In this document: positions 53,379-63,012 of the stretch, one piece after another
Layout of the letters: every line of letters starts with the position of its first letter
Position numbering within the stretch: the first letter of the stretch is position 1
Assembly: GCF_013359755.1 (NCBI RefSeq)
Contig: NZ_JABMCJ010000067.1
Span: forward strand, 81,622 to 145,621
From: Tardiphaga robiniae
GTDB lineage: Bacteria; Pseudomonadota; Alphaproteobacteria; Rhizobiales; Xanthobacteraceae
DNA: 64,000 nucleotides
Direction: 5' to 3'
Translations under genes and position numbers: made by a program
The notes under the pieces: model-generated
The model's input: the letters and a program-made list of their open reading frames with translations, nothing else
What the model was told of the DNA's origin: nothing
Database searches by the model: none

Positions 53379-54152
53379 ATGAAGCCACTTGCCCCCATTT
53401 CATCCACCGCGCGCGTCGTGCTCGGCATATCGTTCTTCGTGCTGTTCGTGGCTGCGTGGTCCTATGCGACCTTTGGTGGCTTCGTCTCCAAGACCTTTCT
53501 CGCCAATCCCTGGACCATGCTGCAGGACGGCTGGTTTCTGCTGGTGAAGCAGGGCTTCCTGCACGATATCGGCATGACCATCTGGCGCGTGATCGGCGGC
53601 TTCGTGCTGGCGGCGCTGTTCGCGGTGCCGATCGGTATTTTGATGGGCGCCTACAAGCCGATCGAAGCCTTTCTCGAACCCTTCGTCTCCTTCGCGCGCT
53701 ATCTGCCGGCTTCGGCCTTCATTCCGCTCCTGATCCTGTGGGCCGGCATCGGCGAATTGCAGAAGCTGCTGGTGATTTTCATCGGCTCGGTATTCCAGCT
53801 CATTCTGATGGTCGCTGTCAGTGTCGGCAGCGTCCGCCGCGATCTGGTCGAGGCATCGTTGACGCTTGGCGCGCGCGATGCCGGCGTGCTCAAGCGCGTT
53901 CTCATCCCATCCGCCGCGCCTGAGATCGCGGAAATTCTCCGTCTCGTGCTCGGCTGGGCCTGGACCTATGTCATCGTCGCCGAACTGATCGGCTCGTCCT
54001 CGGGCATCGGCCACATGATCATCGACAGCCAAGCGCTGCTGGCCACCGGCCAGATCATCTTCGGCATCATCGTCATCGGCATCATCGGTTTGATTTCGGA
54101 CTATGCGTTCAAGGCTGCGAACCGGCGCTTGTTTCCGTGGAGCATCATTTGA
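53379..54152 (+). CDS. ABC transporter permease, nitrate/taurine type
   Basis: 257 residues with about six membrane helices and the permease EAA loop (VEASLTLGARDAGVLKRVLIP, about 165-185) that contacts the ATPase. It belongs to the SsuC/TauC family. The start at 53379 has no strong ribosome site and lies just after the palindromic repeat, so translation may depend on the repeat or be low. The stop overlaps the next gene (ATTTGA). Confidence 0.9.
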   Translation: MKPLAPISSTARVVLGISFFVLFVAAWSYATFGGFVSKTFLANPWTMLQDGWFLLVKQGFLHDIGMTIWRVIGGFVLAALFAVPIGILMGAYKPIEAFLEPFVSFARYLPASAFIPLLILWAGIGELQKLLVIFIGSVFQLILMVAVSVGSVRRDLVEASLTLGARDAGVLKRVLIPSAAPEIAEILRLVLGWAWTYVIVAELIGSSSGIGHMIIDSQALLATGQIIFGIIVIGIIGLISDYAFKAANRRLFPWSII

Positions 54153-54934
54153 GCAAGCTCGTCATCGACAACGTCTCGCGGATTTTCCCCGCCGTGCGCG
54201 GCGGCACGCCGACGCGTGCGCTGGAGCCGACCAATCTTTCCGTTGCGGACAACGACTTCGTCACGATCCTCGGACCAAGCGGCTGCGGCAAGTCCACGCT
54301 GCTGCGCATGGTCGCCGGGCTGGATACGCCGACCAGCGGCCGCATCATGCTCGACGGCAAGGCGATTACTGGTCCCGGCGCCGATCGCGGCATGGTGTTC
54401 CAGTCCTACACGCTGTTTCCCTGGCTCACGGTGTCGGAGAATATTTCCTTCGGTCTGCGCGAGCGCGGCGTCTCGCAACGTGAACGCACGCGCATTGCCG
54501 GCGAGTGGCTGGAGAAAGTCGGCCTCACCAGTTTCGCCAATCATTTCCCGAAGCAACTCTCAGGCGGCATGCAGCAGCGCACGGCCATTGCACGCGCGCT
54601 CGCCAACGATCCGAAAATCCTGCTGCTCGACGAGCCGTTCGGCGCGCTCGACAACCAGACCCGCGCCCTGATGCAGGAATTGCTGCTCGGCATCTGGGAG
54701 CGCGAGCGCAAGACAGTGATCTTCGTCACCCACGATATCGAGGAAGCGGTGTTCCTCGCGTCGCGCACCGTGGTGATGTCGGCGCGTCCCGGTCGCATCA
54801 AGGCCGACATTCCGGTCGATCTGCCGCATCCGCGGCACTACACAATCAAGACCAGCCCGGCTTTTTCCGATCTCAAGGCACGGCTCACGGAAGAAATCCG
54901 TGTCGAGGCAGTGCTCGCGGCTGAAGCCCACTAG
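54149..54934 (+). CDS. ABC transporter ATP-binding protein, nitrate/taurine type
   Basis: 261 residues. Walker A GPSGCGKST, Q-loop, signature LSGGMQQRTAIARALANDP, Walker B ILLLDEPFGALD and switch histidine FVTHDIEEAVFLA. It powers the importer formed with the preceding permease and binding protein. I chose the TTG at 54149, which overlaps the permease stop and follows GGAG by 7 bases, over an ATG at 54137 inside the permease gene. Confidence 0.93.
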   Translation: MSKLVIDNVSRIFPAVRGGTPTRALEPTNLSVADNDFVTILGPSGCGKSTLLRMVAGLDTPTSGRIMLDGKAITGPGADRGMVFQSYTLFPWLTVSENISFGLRERGVSQRERTRIAGEWLEKVGLTSFANHFPKQLSGGMQQRTAIARALANDPKILLLDEPFGALDNQTRALMQELLLGIWERERKTVIFVTHDIEEAVFLASRTVVMSARPGRIKADIPVDLPHPRHYTIKTSPAFSDLKARLTEEIRVEAVLAAEAH

Positions 54935-55203
54935 GATTCTCTGGCCGCATCAGTGGCGTCAGGATACCGCTTAAACGGCGCGCGATCTATCGAAGGTTGC
55001 GTCGTTGCTTACGTGTCCCGCTGTGGCTGCGTGGTTTTATCCGAACCTTAAGTACGTTCGCGGCCGCCGGGAACTCGGGCGCCGCGCAAAACAATTTGGC
55101 GACGTCTCGCACATACGATTGCACCACCTCGGCTGAAAGCCGGTGATCGGATCATTTCAAAGACGGTCCGATGGTTTGAGCAAAGTAATTGCGAGTTGCG
55201 TTT

Positions 55204-57837
55204 ATGACGTTGGTGCATGTCGACCAGAGTGATGCTGCCAGGACGCTCCTCGCCGGGCTGGAGCAGGCCATCGATGCTGTCGTGATGATCGACAGCAAGA
55301 ATACCGTGACCCATTTCAACGCCGCCGCCGAACGGTTGTGGGGCTATGAGCGCGATGAAGTGCTCGGGCAAAATATCGGCTTTCTGGTGCCGATGGCCAT
55401 CAGGTCGCAGCATGACGGATATATCGCCGCGAACCGCGCGACCGGCGTCAATCGCATCGTCGGTCACAGCCGCGAGGTGAAAATCGAACGCAAGGACGGC
55501 AGCGAGATCTGGGGATCGTTGTCGATGTCGCGGGTCGAGGTGAATGGCGAGATCACCTATATGGGCTTCGTCCGCGATGTGACGGAGGAAGTGAAGCGCA
55601 GGGAAGAAATTATCCCGCTGGCTCTCGTGGTCGACAAGACGAAACGCGCTATCTACATCGCGGGTCGCGATGCACGGATCTGCTATGTCAACGGCGCCTT
55701 CACCGGCATGTTCGGCTACGCGCTGGATGAGGCGACGGGACTCATCCCGGAGGAATTCCTCGTCGGCGCATATACCAGCCAGGCGACGCTCGCATATCTG
55801 GACCGGCAGATCAGAACGGAAGGTTCTGCTGAAGACGAAATTCTCCTTTACGACAAAGCCGGCAACGAGGTCTGGGTCTCGGTTGCCTTGAACGCGATTC
55901 ACGGTGCGGATGGAAAACTCCAGCACCTCGTCGCATTGATGACCGATATCACCGAGAGCAAGCAGCTTCAGTCGCTGCAGCATCACATCCTCGAAGCGCT
56001 GGCCGATGAGCAGCCGCTGCTCGATGTGATGGACAATCTTTGCCGGAAGGTGGAGCAGATCGCGCCCGATGTCGTCTGTTCGGTGCTACATGTCGATTCC
56101 GCGGGATTGCTGCATCCTTTGGGAGGGCCAAGCCTCCCCGCAGGTTATGCGCAGGCGCTGGACGGCATTGCCATCGGACCGGATGTCGGGTCTTGCGGGA
56201 CCGCTGCCTTTCGCGGCGAGCCTGTTCTGGTCACCGATATCGAAAACGATCCTCTCTGGCTGCCATACAACAGCGCGCCGCTGGCTTCCGGTCTGAAGGC
56301 CTGTTGGTCGATGCCGATCAAGACCAGGGATGGGCGCGTCATCGGCACGTTCGCATTCTATTTCAGGGAATGTCGCAGACCCAGCCGCTTGCATCACGGC
56401 ATCGTCGATGCCTGTGTTCATCTCGCCGCGGTCGCCATCGAGCGGGAGGAAGCGCGCAACGAAATCTCGCGGCTTGCCTATTTCGATGCGCTCACCGGTC
56501 TGCCGAACCGGACCCATATGCGCCAGTTGATGGAGCGCGCCGTCGCGGAATGCTCCGCAGATGCGCAGATGGCGCTGATATTTCTTGACCTGGATCACTT
56601 CAAGGACGTCAACGATACGCTCGGGCATGCTGTCGGCGATGACTTGCTGGTCGCCGTCACACAGCGGCTTCATCAGCATATCCGACCCGGCGATATCCTC
56701 AGTCGTCAAGGCGGCGATGAATTCATCATCCTGATGCCGAACTGTATCGCGGCAGATGCATCCCGCATCGCGGGCCGTCTCACCGAGGCACTGTCGGTTC
56801 CGTTGCAGCTCGGCGGCCATCAGGTGCCGATTTCTGCCAGCGCCGGCATCAGCATGTTTCCGGACAATGCCCGCGATCTCGATAGTCTGCTGAAATATGC
56901 CGATGCGGCGATGTACAAGGCGAAGCAGGCCGGCCGCTCCACGCATCGGTTTTTCAGCAACGACATGGACCGCGTGAATGAGGAGCGCCTTCGTCTCAGC
57001 GCTGCTTTGCGCCACGCGCTTGCACAAGGCGGCCTGCGGTTGCACTACCAGCCGCAGATCCGCGCAGGCAGCGGCGATCTGTACGGTGTCGAGGCATTGG
57101 CGCGCTGGCATGATCCCGTATTGGGCGATGTGTCACCGGCCAAGTTCATTCCGCTCGCGGAGGAATGCGGCCTTATCGAGCAGATCGGTGTCTGGTCGCT
57201 ACGCGAGGCATGCAGGCAGATTGCGGCGTGGCAAAAGGCAGGGCTCGATGTGCCTTGCGTCTCGGTCAACCTGTCGCCGATCAATTTTCTGAATCCGGGA
57301 TTGCCGACGTTGATCTCCGACATCATCGCGGAAAACGGGCTGGCGCCGAACAGGCTGATGCTCGAAGTCACCGAGGGCGCGGTGATGAGCGAACACACAA
57401 CCGCGATCGAGATCATGATGCAGATCCGCGCGGCTGGCATCGGATTGTCGATGGATGATTTCGGCACGGGCTATTCGAGCTTGAGCCGCTTGGCGCATTT
57501 GCCGGTGCGCGAGCTGAAGATCGATCGCAGCTTCATGCGCGGTATCGAGACCGAGGTCTGTGCTCTGGCAATCACCACCGCCATCGTGTGCGTCGGGCAG
57601 AGCCTCAACATGACGGTCGTGGCCGAAGGCGTCGAAACCGAAGAACAGCGCAGGATTCTCGCCGGGCTGGGCTGCGACGTCATTCAGGGTTTCCTGTACT
57701 CGCCTGCACTGTCCGCATTCGATCTCGAAGCCTGGCTGGTGGCCCGCCATGCCGAACGCTGGGCGGCGCTGGTTGACGAGCGCCGGGCCGAAGCTGCGCA
57801 AGAGGAAATGTGGCCGGGTGCGCTCGCGGCCATGTAA
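55204..57837 (+). CDS. PAS-PAS-GAF-GGDEF-EAL cyclic-di-GMP protein, copy 1
   Basis: 877 residues, no transmembrane helix: PAS (about 15-130), PAS (about 135-255), GAF (about 270-415), GGDEF (about 425-590) and EAL (about 605-855). Cyclase motif G503-G504-D505-E506-F507 is intact, preceded by an I-site RPGD (RxxD, 5 residues before). The phosphodiesterase domain has E630-A-L (YGVEALARW), DDFGTGYSSL and KIDRSFM, so both activities are possible. PAS and GAF suggest sensing of a cytoplasmic ligand or redox state. Its closest relative seems to be the next gene. The start at 55204 has a poor ribosome site. Confidence 0.93.
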   Translation: MTLVHVDQSDAARTLLAGLEQAIDAVVMIDSKNTVTHFNAAAERLWGYERDEVLGQNIGFLVPMAIRSQHDGYIAANRATGVNRIVGHSREVKIERKDGSEIWGSLSMSRVEVNGEITYMGFVRDVTEEVKRREEIIPLALVVDKTKRAIYIAGRDARICYVNGAFTGMFGYALDEATGLIPEEFLVGAYTSQATLAYLDRQIRTEGSAEDEILLYDKAGNEVWVSVALNAIHGADGKLQHLVALMTDITESKQLQSLQHHILEALADEQPLLDVMDNLCRKVEQIAPDVVCSVLHVDSAGLLHPLGGPSLPAGYAQALDGIAIGPDVGSCGTAAFRGEPVLVTDIENDPLWLPYNSAPLASGLKACWSMPIKTRDGRVIGTFAFYFRECRRPSRLHHGIVDACVHLAAVAIEREEARNEISRLAYFDALTGLPNRTHMRQLMERAVAECSADAQMALIFLDLDHFKDVNDTLGHAVGDDLLVAVTQRLHQHIRPGDILSRQGGDEFIILMPNCIAADASRIAGRLTEALSVPLQLGGHQVPISASAGISMFPDNARDLDSLLKYADAAMYKAKQAGRSTHRFFSNDMDRVNEERLRLSAALRHALAQGGLRLHYQPQIRAGSGDLYGVEALARWHDPVLGDVSPAKFIPLAEECGLIEQIGVWSLREACRQIAAWQKAGLDVPCVSVNLSPINFLNPGLPTLISDIIAENGLAPNRLMLEVTEGAVMSEHTTAIEIMMQIRAAGIGLSMDDFGTGYSSLSRLAHLPVRELKIDRSFMRGIETEVCALAITTAIVCVGQSLNMTVVAEGVETEEQRRILAGLGCDVIQGFLYSPALSAFDLEAWLVARHAERWAALVDERRAEAAQEEMWPGALAAM

Positions 57838-58027
57838 TCTCGAGAAATTGACGACCGTCGTTAACGCGTTGTTAACGACATCCGGTATTCCGGCCCTTCA
57901 AGATGAGATCGAACGAACTTCTTAGCTACTGGAGTTCGAATACACTCGTACCAGCGAATGACATTGCCGCTGTAACGAAGACAGTTGTCGTCGTGCTCCC
58001 GCGGCTCCTGTGATCGAAGGTCGTTTC

Positions 58028-60670
58028 ATGTCTGCAAGTCCTGTCGGCCAGCCCAGCGAAGAGGCGAAGGCGCTGTTCTCTGCATTCGAACAGGCGGTCG
58101 ATGCTGTCGTGATCACCGGGATCGACAACGAGATCAGGCATTTCAATGCTGCTGCCGAGCGGATGTGGGGATATCACCGCGACGAAGTTGTCGGCCGGCA
58201 GGTCAGCTTCCTCGTTCCCCTCGACGTGCGCGAACATCTCGATGGAGTGATTGCGGCAAAGTCTGCCATGGATCCGCAAGTAGCGGTCAAGGGCCGCCGC
58301 GAGTTCAGGATCAGCCGCAAGGACGGGAGCGAGGCCTGGGGCGCGTTCTCGATCTCACGCGTCGATTACGCCGGCAAGACGCTCTACATCAACTTCATCC
58401 GCGACGTGACGGACGATGTCCGTGACCGCGAACAAAATGCGCTGATGGCACTGGTTGCCGAAAAGACCGACCGCGTCGTGATGGTCTCCAAACGCGACAT
58501 GACCATCGTCTATGTCAACGACGCTTTCACGGAGCTGTTCGGATACACGCTTGCGGAAGCGATGGGCAAACACCCGCGGGATTTGCTGACCGGAGAGTAT
58601 ACCGACAACGAAACGCTGGAGCGGTTTCACGCGCAGATCGATGCCGAAGGACACGGGCAAGAGGATATCCTTGTCTATGACAAGGACGGTCACGAGATCT
58701 GGATCTCAAGCACGGTCAACGCAGGCCGCAACGAAGCCGGCGAGGTCGAGCATCTCGTTGCGGTGCTCGACGACATCACCGAGAGCAAGCAGATCCATTC
58801 GCTGCAGCATCATGTGCTGGAAAATCTCGCCAATGACATGCCGGTCGTGGATGTGATCGGCGATCTCTGCCACCGCGTCGAAGCCATCGCGCCCGATATC
58901 GTCTCGTCGGTGCTGCATGTGGACGCGGACGGTCGGCTCCATCCGCTCGGTGGTCCCAGCCTCCCGGCCGCCTTCGCGCCTGTTGTTGACGGTATTGCCA
59001 CCGGTCCCGATGTCGGGTCCTGCGGCGCGGCGGCCTTTCTCGGCCACGCGGTGCTGGCCACCGATATCGCCACCGATCCGCGGTGGCAGCTCTATAGCAG
59101 TCTGCCGCTGGAAGCCGGCCTGCGCGCCTGCTGGTCGACGCCGATCAAGGCGCGGGATGGTCGCGTCATCGGCGCCTTTGCCTTCTATTTCCGTGAAGTG
59201 CGCGGCCCGACGCGCTGGCACCAGACCATCGTCGATGCCTGTGTGCATCTGTGCGCACTGGCCATTGAACGGCACGAGGCCCGCAGCGAAATCGCGCGTC
59301 TGGCCTATTTCGATGCGCTGACCGGCCTGCCGAACCGCGCGCAACTGCGCCAGATTCTGACGGGGCTGATCGACAAGAGCAAGCCGCGGGACCGCATTGC
59401 CGTGATGTTCCTCGATATCGATCACTTCAAGGACGTCAACGACACGCTCGGTCATTCCATTGGCGACGAGTTGCTGGTCAAGGTCACGCAACGACTGTGC
59501 AGGCAAATCCGGCCGGCCGACACGCTGAGTCGGCAGGGCGGCGACGAATTCGTTATTGTGCTGCCGAATTGCGATGTTGAAGGCGCCGCCTTGATCGCCA
59601 GCCGCCTGCTCGAGACACTGCTGCCGCCCATGCAGCTTGGCGCTAAGCTGGTGCCGGTATCGGCCAGCATTGGCGTCAGCATCTATCCCGACAATGCCGG
59701 TGACATCGACGGTCTGCTCAAACATGCCGATGCGGCGATGTATCAGGCCAAGCAGGCCGGCCGCTCGACCTATCGTTTCTTCAGCGCGGAGATGAACCGC
59801 GTCAGCGAGGAGCGACTCGCCTTCAGTACGGCGCTGCGCAATGCCATCGTGCAGGATGCGCTGCGGCTTCACTATCAGCCGCAGGTGCGCGCTGACGGTC
59901 GCCTTTACGGTGTCGAGGCGCTGGCCCGCTGGTCCGATCCGGTGCTCGGCGAAGTGCCGCCTTCGAAATTCATCCCGCTCGCGGAAGAATACGGGCTGAT
60001 CGAGCTGATCGGCACCTGGTCGCTGCGCGAAGCATGCCGGCAGGTCTCGGCCTGGCGCAAAAATGGCGTCGACGTGCCCAGCGTCTCGGTCAATCTGTCG
60101 CCGATCAATTTCCAGAATGGCGATCTCGCCACGCTGGTCGGCGAAGTGATCGCCGAAAACGGTCTGTCGCCGGACATGCTGATGCTGGAGGTCACCGAAG
60201 GCGTGGTGATGAGCGAGCATTCGACCGCCGTCGAGACCATGGAGAAAATTCGCAAATCCGGCGTGCAGCTGTCGATGGATGATTTCGGTACCGGCTATTC
60301 CAGCCTCAGCCGTCTCGCGCATCTGCCGATTCGTGAATTGAAGATCGATCGCAGCTTCATGCGCGGCCTTGAAAGCGAGGCGAGCGCGCTGGCGATTACG
60401 CGCGCCATCATACGCGTCGGCCAGAGCCTCGACATGATCGTGGTCGCCGAAGGCGTCGAGACCGACGGGCAGCGCCGGATTCTCGCCGAACTCGGCTGCG
60501 ACGTCATCCAGGGCTTCGTCTATTCGCCTGCGCTGCCGGTGCCGGATTTCGAACTCTGGCTCGCGAGTCACGAAACGTCGCGTGCCGCCATTGCCCTGAG
60601 CGAGATGCGGCGTCAGGCGCATCCGGAGCGGACGCTGGGCGTCGTCCCGTCCGTCAGACGGATCCCGTAG
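58028..60670 (+). CDS. PAS-PAS-GAF-GGDEF-EAL cyclic-di-GMP protein, copy 2
   Basis: 880 residues with the same domain order as copy 1 and near-identical spacing; E of EAL is residue 630 in both. The GGDEF motif is G504-G505-D506-E507-F508 with I-site RPAD, and the EAL motifs (YGVEALARW, DDFGTGYSSL, KIDRSFM, VVAEGVET) are intact. The C-terminal half is the most alike, the PAS regions less so, which suggests a tandem duplication followed by change of the input. GAAGG lies 7 bases before the ATG at 58028. The stop is only 3 bases from the end of the convergent ethylene-receptor-like kinase gene. Confidence 0.93.
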   Translation: MSASPVGQPSEEAKALFSAFEQAVDAVVITGIDNEIRHFNAAAERMWGYHRDEVVGRQVSFLVPLDVREHLDGVIAAKSAMDPQVAVKGRREFRISRKDGSEAWGAFSISRVDYAGKTLYINFIRDVTDDVRDREQNALMALVAEKTDRVVMVSKRDMTIVYVNDAFTELFGYTLAEAMGKHPRDLLTGEYTDNETLERFHAQIDAEGHGQEDILVYDKDGHEIWISSTVNAGRNEAGEVEHLVAVLDDITESKQIHSLQHHVLENLANDMPVVDVIGDLCHRVEAIAPDIVSSVLHVDADGRLHPLGGPSLPAAFAPVVDGIATGPDVGSCGAAAFLGHAVLATDIATDPRWQLYSSLPLEAGLRACWSTPIKARDGRVIGAFAFYFREVRGPTRWHQTIVDACVHLCALAIERHEARSEIARLAYFDALTGLPNRAQLRQILTGLIDKSKPRDRIAVMFLDIDHFKDVNDTLGHSIGDELLVKVTQRLCRQIRPADTLSRQGGDEFVIVLPNCDVEGAALIASRLLETLLPPMQLGAKLVPVSASIGVSIYPDNAGDIDGLLKHADAAMYQAKQAGRSTYRFFSAEMNRVSEERLAFSTALRNAIVQDALRLHYQPQVRADGRLYGVEALARWSDPVLGEVPPSKFIPLAEEYGLIELIGTWSLREACRQVSAWRKNGVDVPSVSVNLSPINFQNGDLATLVGEVIAENGLSPDMLMLEVTEGVVMSEHSTAVETMEKIRKSGVQLSMDDFGTGYSSLSRLAHLPIRELKIDRSFMRGLESEASALAITRAIIRVGQSLDMIVVAEGVETDGQRRILAELGCDVIQGFVYSPALPVPDFELWLASHETSRAAIALSEMRRQAHPERTLGVVPSVRRIP

Positions 60671-60673
60671 TCG

Positions 60674-62287
60674 CTATCTCTTGTCGAGCATCTCGCGCAC
60701 CTTGTTGCCGAGGGCCGCTTGTGTAATCGGCTTCTGCAGCAAGGAGACGCCGGGATCGAGCCGGCCCTGATGCACGATGGCGTTGCGCGAATAGCCGGTC
60801 ATGAACAGCACTTTCAGCTTCGGCTGCCGCTTTTGCATCTCGTCGGCCAGCAGTCGCCCGTTCATGCCGGGCATCACGATATCGGTCAGCAGCAGGTCGA
60901 ACGGTTCGGGATCAGCGGCAAAATCGGCCAGCGCTGCGTCGGCATTGCCGGCCTCGCGGACCTGATAGTTGAGACCTTCCAGCGTCTCGACCAGGTAGGA
61001 CCGCACATCCGGATCGTCTTCCACGATCATCACAGTCTCGTTGCCCTTGCTGCCGACGATGCGCCTCTCGATCTCGCTTGCTTGCTCCGCATGCTGTCTG
61101 CTGCGCGGCAGATAGACCTTGATGGTCGTGCCTTCGCCGACCTCGCTATAAATCTTCACATGGCCGCCGGATTGCTTGACGAAGCCGTAGACCTGGCTCA
61201 GGCCGAGGCCGGTGCCCTGTCCGGGCTCCTTGGTGGTGAAGAACGGGTCGAAGGCGCGCTCCTGTACGTCCTTGGGCATGCCTGGTCCGGTATCCGTCAC
61301 CGAGATCAGGACATACTGCCCGATGACGACATCGGAATGCTGCAGGGCGTAGATCTCGTCGATGAAAGCGTTGCTGGTTTCGATCGTCAGCTTGCCGATC
61401 TTCAGATGGTCTTGGCCGGCCATGGCGTCGCGGGCATTGACCACGAGATTGAGGATGGCGGCTTCCATCTGGCTCGGATCGACCTCAACCTGCCACAGCC
61501 CGGCGCCGCCGACGATTTCGAGATCGATATTCTCGCTCAATGTGCGCTGGAAGAAGTCCGACATGCCGTGGAGCAATCCGTTGACATTGATGGTCTTCGG
61601 GTCGAGCGGCTGCTTGCGTGCGAAGGCGAGCAGGCGCTGCGTCAGCACCACGGCGCGCTGCGCGCCGCCGGCTGCGCTGGCAATGACGCGCCTGAGGCGA
61701 TCGCGCGACGATTCCGTCCAGGTCGAGATGCTGTGCTCGGCGATTTCGAGATTGCCGATGATGATGGTCAGCAGATTGTTGAAGTCATGGGCGACACCGC
61801 CGGTGAGATGGCCGATCGCTTCCATCTTCTGCGTATGGCGCAGCATGTCCTCGGCCTCGCGCCGGTGCCGGCCTTCCTCGATCAGCGCCAGTTCGGTTTC
61901 GCGCAACTGTGCGGGCGAGGGGATCGCCAGTAGCCGCGGCAGCAGCGGCCAGAGAATCGCAGCGGTGACGACCGAGGCGATGGCGGTGATCGCCTTGAGG
62001 ATTCCTTCGGCGCCATAGGCCGGAACCCACAGCGTGTAGATCGACATCACATGGGTCAGGCCGCAGGCCATGATGAAGAGCGCGAAGGCCCAGAAGATCC
62101 AGCCGAACTCCACATCGCGGCGCTTCCAGACGAAGATCGTGAGTACGACGGGAATCGAGAAATAGGCCGCGGCGATCAGTGCATCCGAGCCGACGTGAAG
62201 CCAGATCAGACCGGGATCCCACAGCAGGCAAATGCCGTGCGGGGCAAACATGGAACTATCGAGAAAGTTCTTGAGTGATGCCCACAT
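60674..62287 (-). CDS. Hybrid histidine kinase with ethylene-receptor (ETR1-like) sensor domain
   Basis: 537 residues. Three membrane helices (about 33-53, 61-82, 92-118) form the sensor: [13 protein letters not shown] and [14 protein letters not shown] align with ETR1 without gaps. D35, Y42, P46, C75 and H79 lie exactly 10 positions after ETR1 D25, Y32, P36, C65 and H69; C65/H69 are the copper and ethylene ligands. Then come a coiled coil, a kinase with H167 ([11 protein letters not shown]), N-box [11 protein letters not shown]-box DTGPGMP, and a receiver with D469 ([10 protein letters not shown]). No GAF domain is present, unlike in plant ETR1. The ATG at 62287 is preceded by a purine-rich site. 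Confidence 0.93.
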   Translation of the reverse strand: MWASLKNFLDSSMFAPHGICLLWDPGLIWLHVGSDALIAAAYFSIPVVLTIFVWKRRDVEFGWIFWAFALFIMACGLTHVMSIYTLWVPAYGAEGILKAITAIASVVTAAILWPLLPRLLAIPSPAQLRETELALIEEGRHRREAEDMLRHTQKMEAIGHLTGGVAHDFNNLLTIIIGNLEIAEHSISTWTESSRDRLRRVIASAAGGAQRAVVLTQRLLAFARKQPLDPKTINVNGLLHGMSDFFQRTLSENIDLEIVGGAGLWQVEVDPSQMEAAILNLVVNARDAMAGQDHLKIGKLTIETSNAFIDEIYALQHSDVVIGQYVLISVTDTGPGMPKDVQERAFDPFFTTKEPGQGTGLGLSQVYGFVKQSGGHVKIYSEVGEGTTIKVYLPRSRQHAEQASEIERRIVGSKGNETVMIVEDDPDVRSYLVETLEGLNYQVREAGNADAALADFAADPEPFDLLLTDIVMPGMNGRLLADEMQKRQPKLKVLFMTGYSRNAIVHQGRLDPGVSLLQKPITQAALGNKVREMLDKR

Positions 62288-62380
62288 CGCCTGCCCCCGC
62301 CGATAGCTGGTATCTAGCAACCGAGGGTGACCGGGCGGTGTGGAGGCGTCAAGCGTGAGCGCAATTGCGAACGGGGCTTA

Positions 62381-62791
62381 TCAGACGCCGAATGCGCTGC
62401 GGGGATTGGCGAATTCGGTGAGGGCGCCGATGATCTGGTGCTGTCGATAGGGTTTGGGAATGAAGCGACCGCCATCCGGCAGGTCGCGTTCGCCTATCCT
62501 GAAGTGGCCTGATGTTGCGATGATGCGGATTGGCGGCCAGCGATTGGCGACCGCATGGGCAAGCTTGAGCCCGTTCATCGAGCCGGGCATGTCGATATCG
62601 GTAAAGATGATGCGGATATCGTTGCGCGCTTCGAGCACGCGGATCGCAGCGTCTGCATCCGGCGCCTCGATCACCCGGAAACCGGCGTCCTCGATCATCT
62701 CGACCGCAAACATGCGCAGCAGTACATCGTCCTCGACGACCAGGACGGTGGCGGGGAGGGCGGCGTCGTTTACGGCAGCGTCTTGGGCCAT
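62381..62791 (-). CDS. Single-domain response regulator upstream of the ETR1-like kinase
   Basis: 136 residues, only a receiver domain: acidic pocket E20/D21/D22, phosphoacceptor D65 (IIFTDIDMPGSMNG), T/S near ATSGHF and lysine in FIPKPY. No output domain, so it passes phosphate on or binds a partner, as CheY- or Spo0F-like proteins do. It ends 93 bases before the kinase start on the same strand, so the two may form an operon with phosphorelay from kinase or its receiver. The ATG at 62791 is chosen over an upstream frame without domain support. Confidence 0.9.
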   Translation of the reverse strand: MAQDAAVNDAALPATVLVVEDDVLLRMFAVEMIEDAGFRVIEAPDADAAIRVLEARNDIRIIFTDIDMPGSMNGLKLAHAVANRWPPIRIIATSGHFRIGERDLPDGGRFIPKPYRQHQIIGALTEFANPRSAFGV

Positions 62792-63012
62792 GGGATTTGA
62801 ACCTTGATCGCCGGTTCCATGGGCCACAGGGCCGGGATGGTTCGGGTCGAAAGCATCGGTCAGTCTAAACGTGATCAATCGAATACGAATATAGGTCGCG
62901 TAAAAACTGTTTTGGTTCGCATGTCTTTGCTAAGCGAGCTGATCGCGCTTTCGTTCCGCCGCGTGCGAAAAAAAATCCGTGAAGATGACGAAAATCCGCG
63001 GCGGCCGTCAGG

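Noticed and set aside
55048..55986. 312-codon minus-strand frame at the start of the first GGDEF-EAL gene
   Set aside because: Antisense of PAS domains; no domain and implausible composition.
58706..60622. 638-codon open frame antisense to the second GGDEF-EAL gene
   Set aside because: Mirror of codon bias in the real gene; composition is unnatural and no motif is present.
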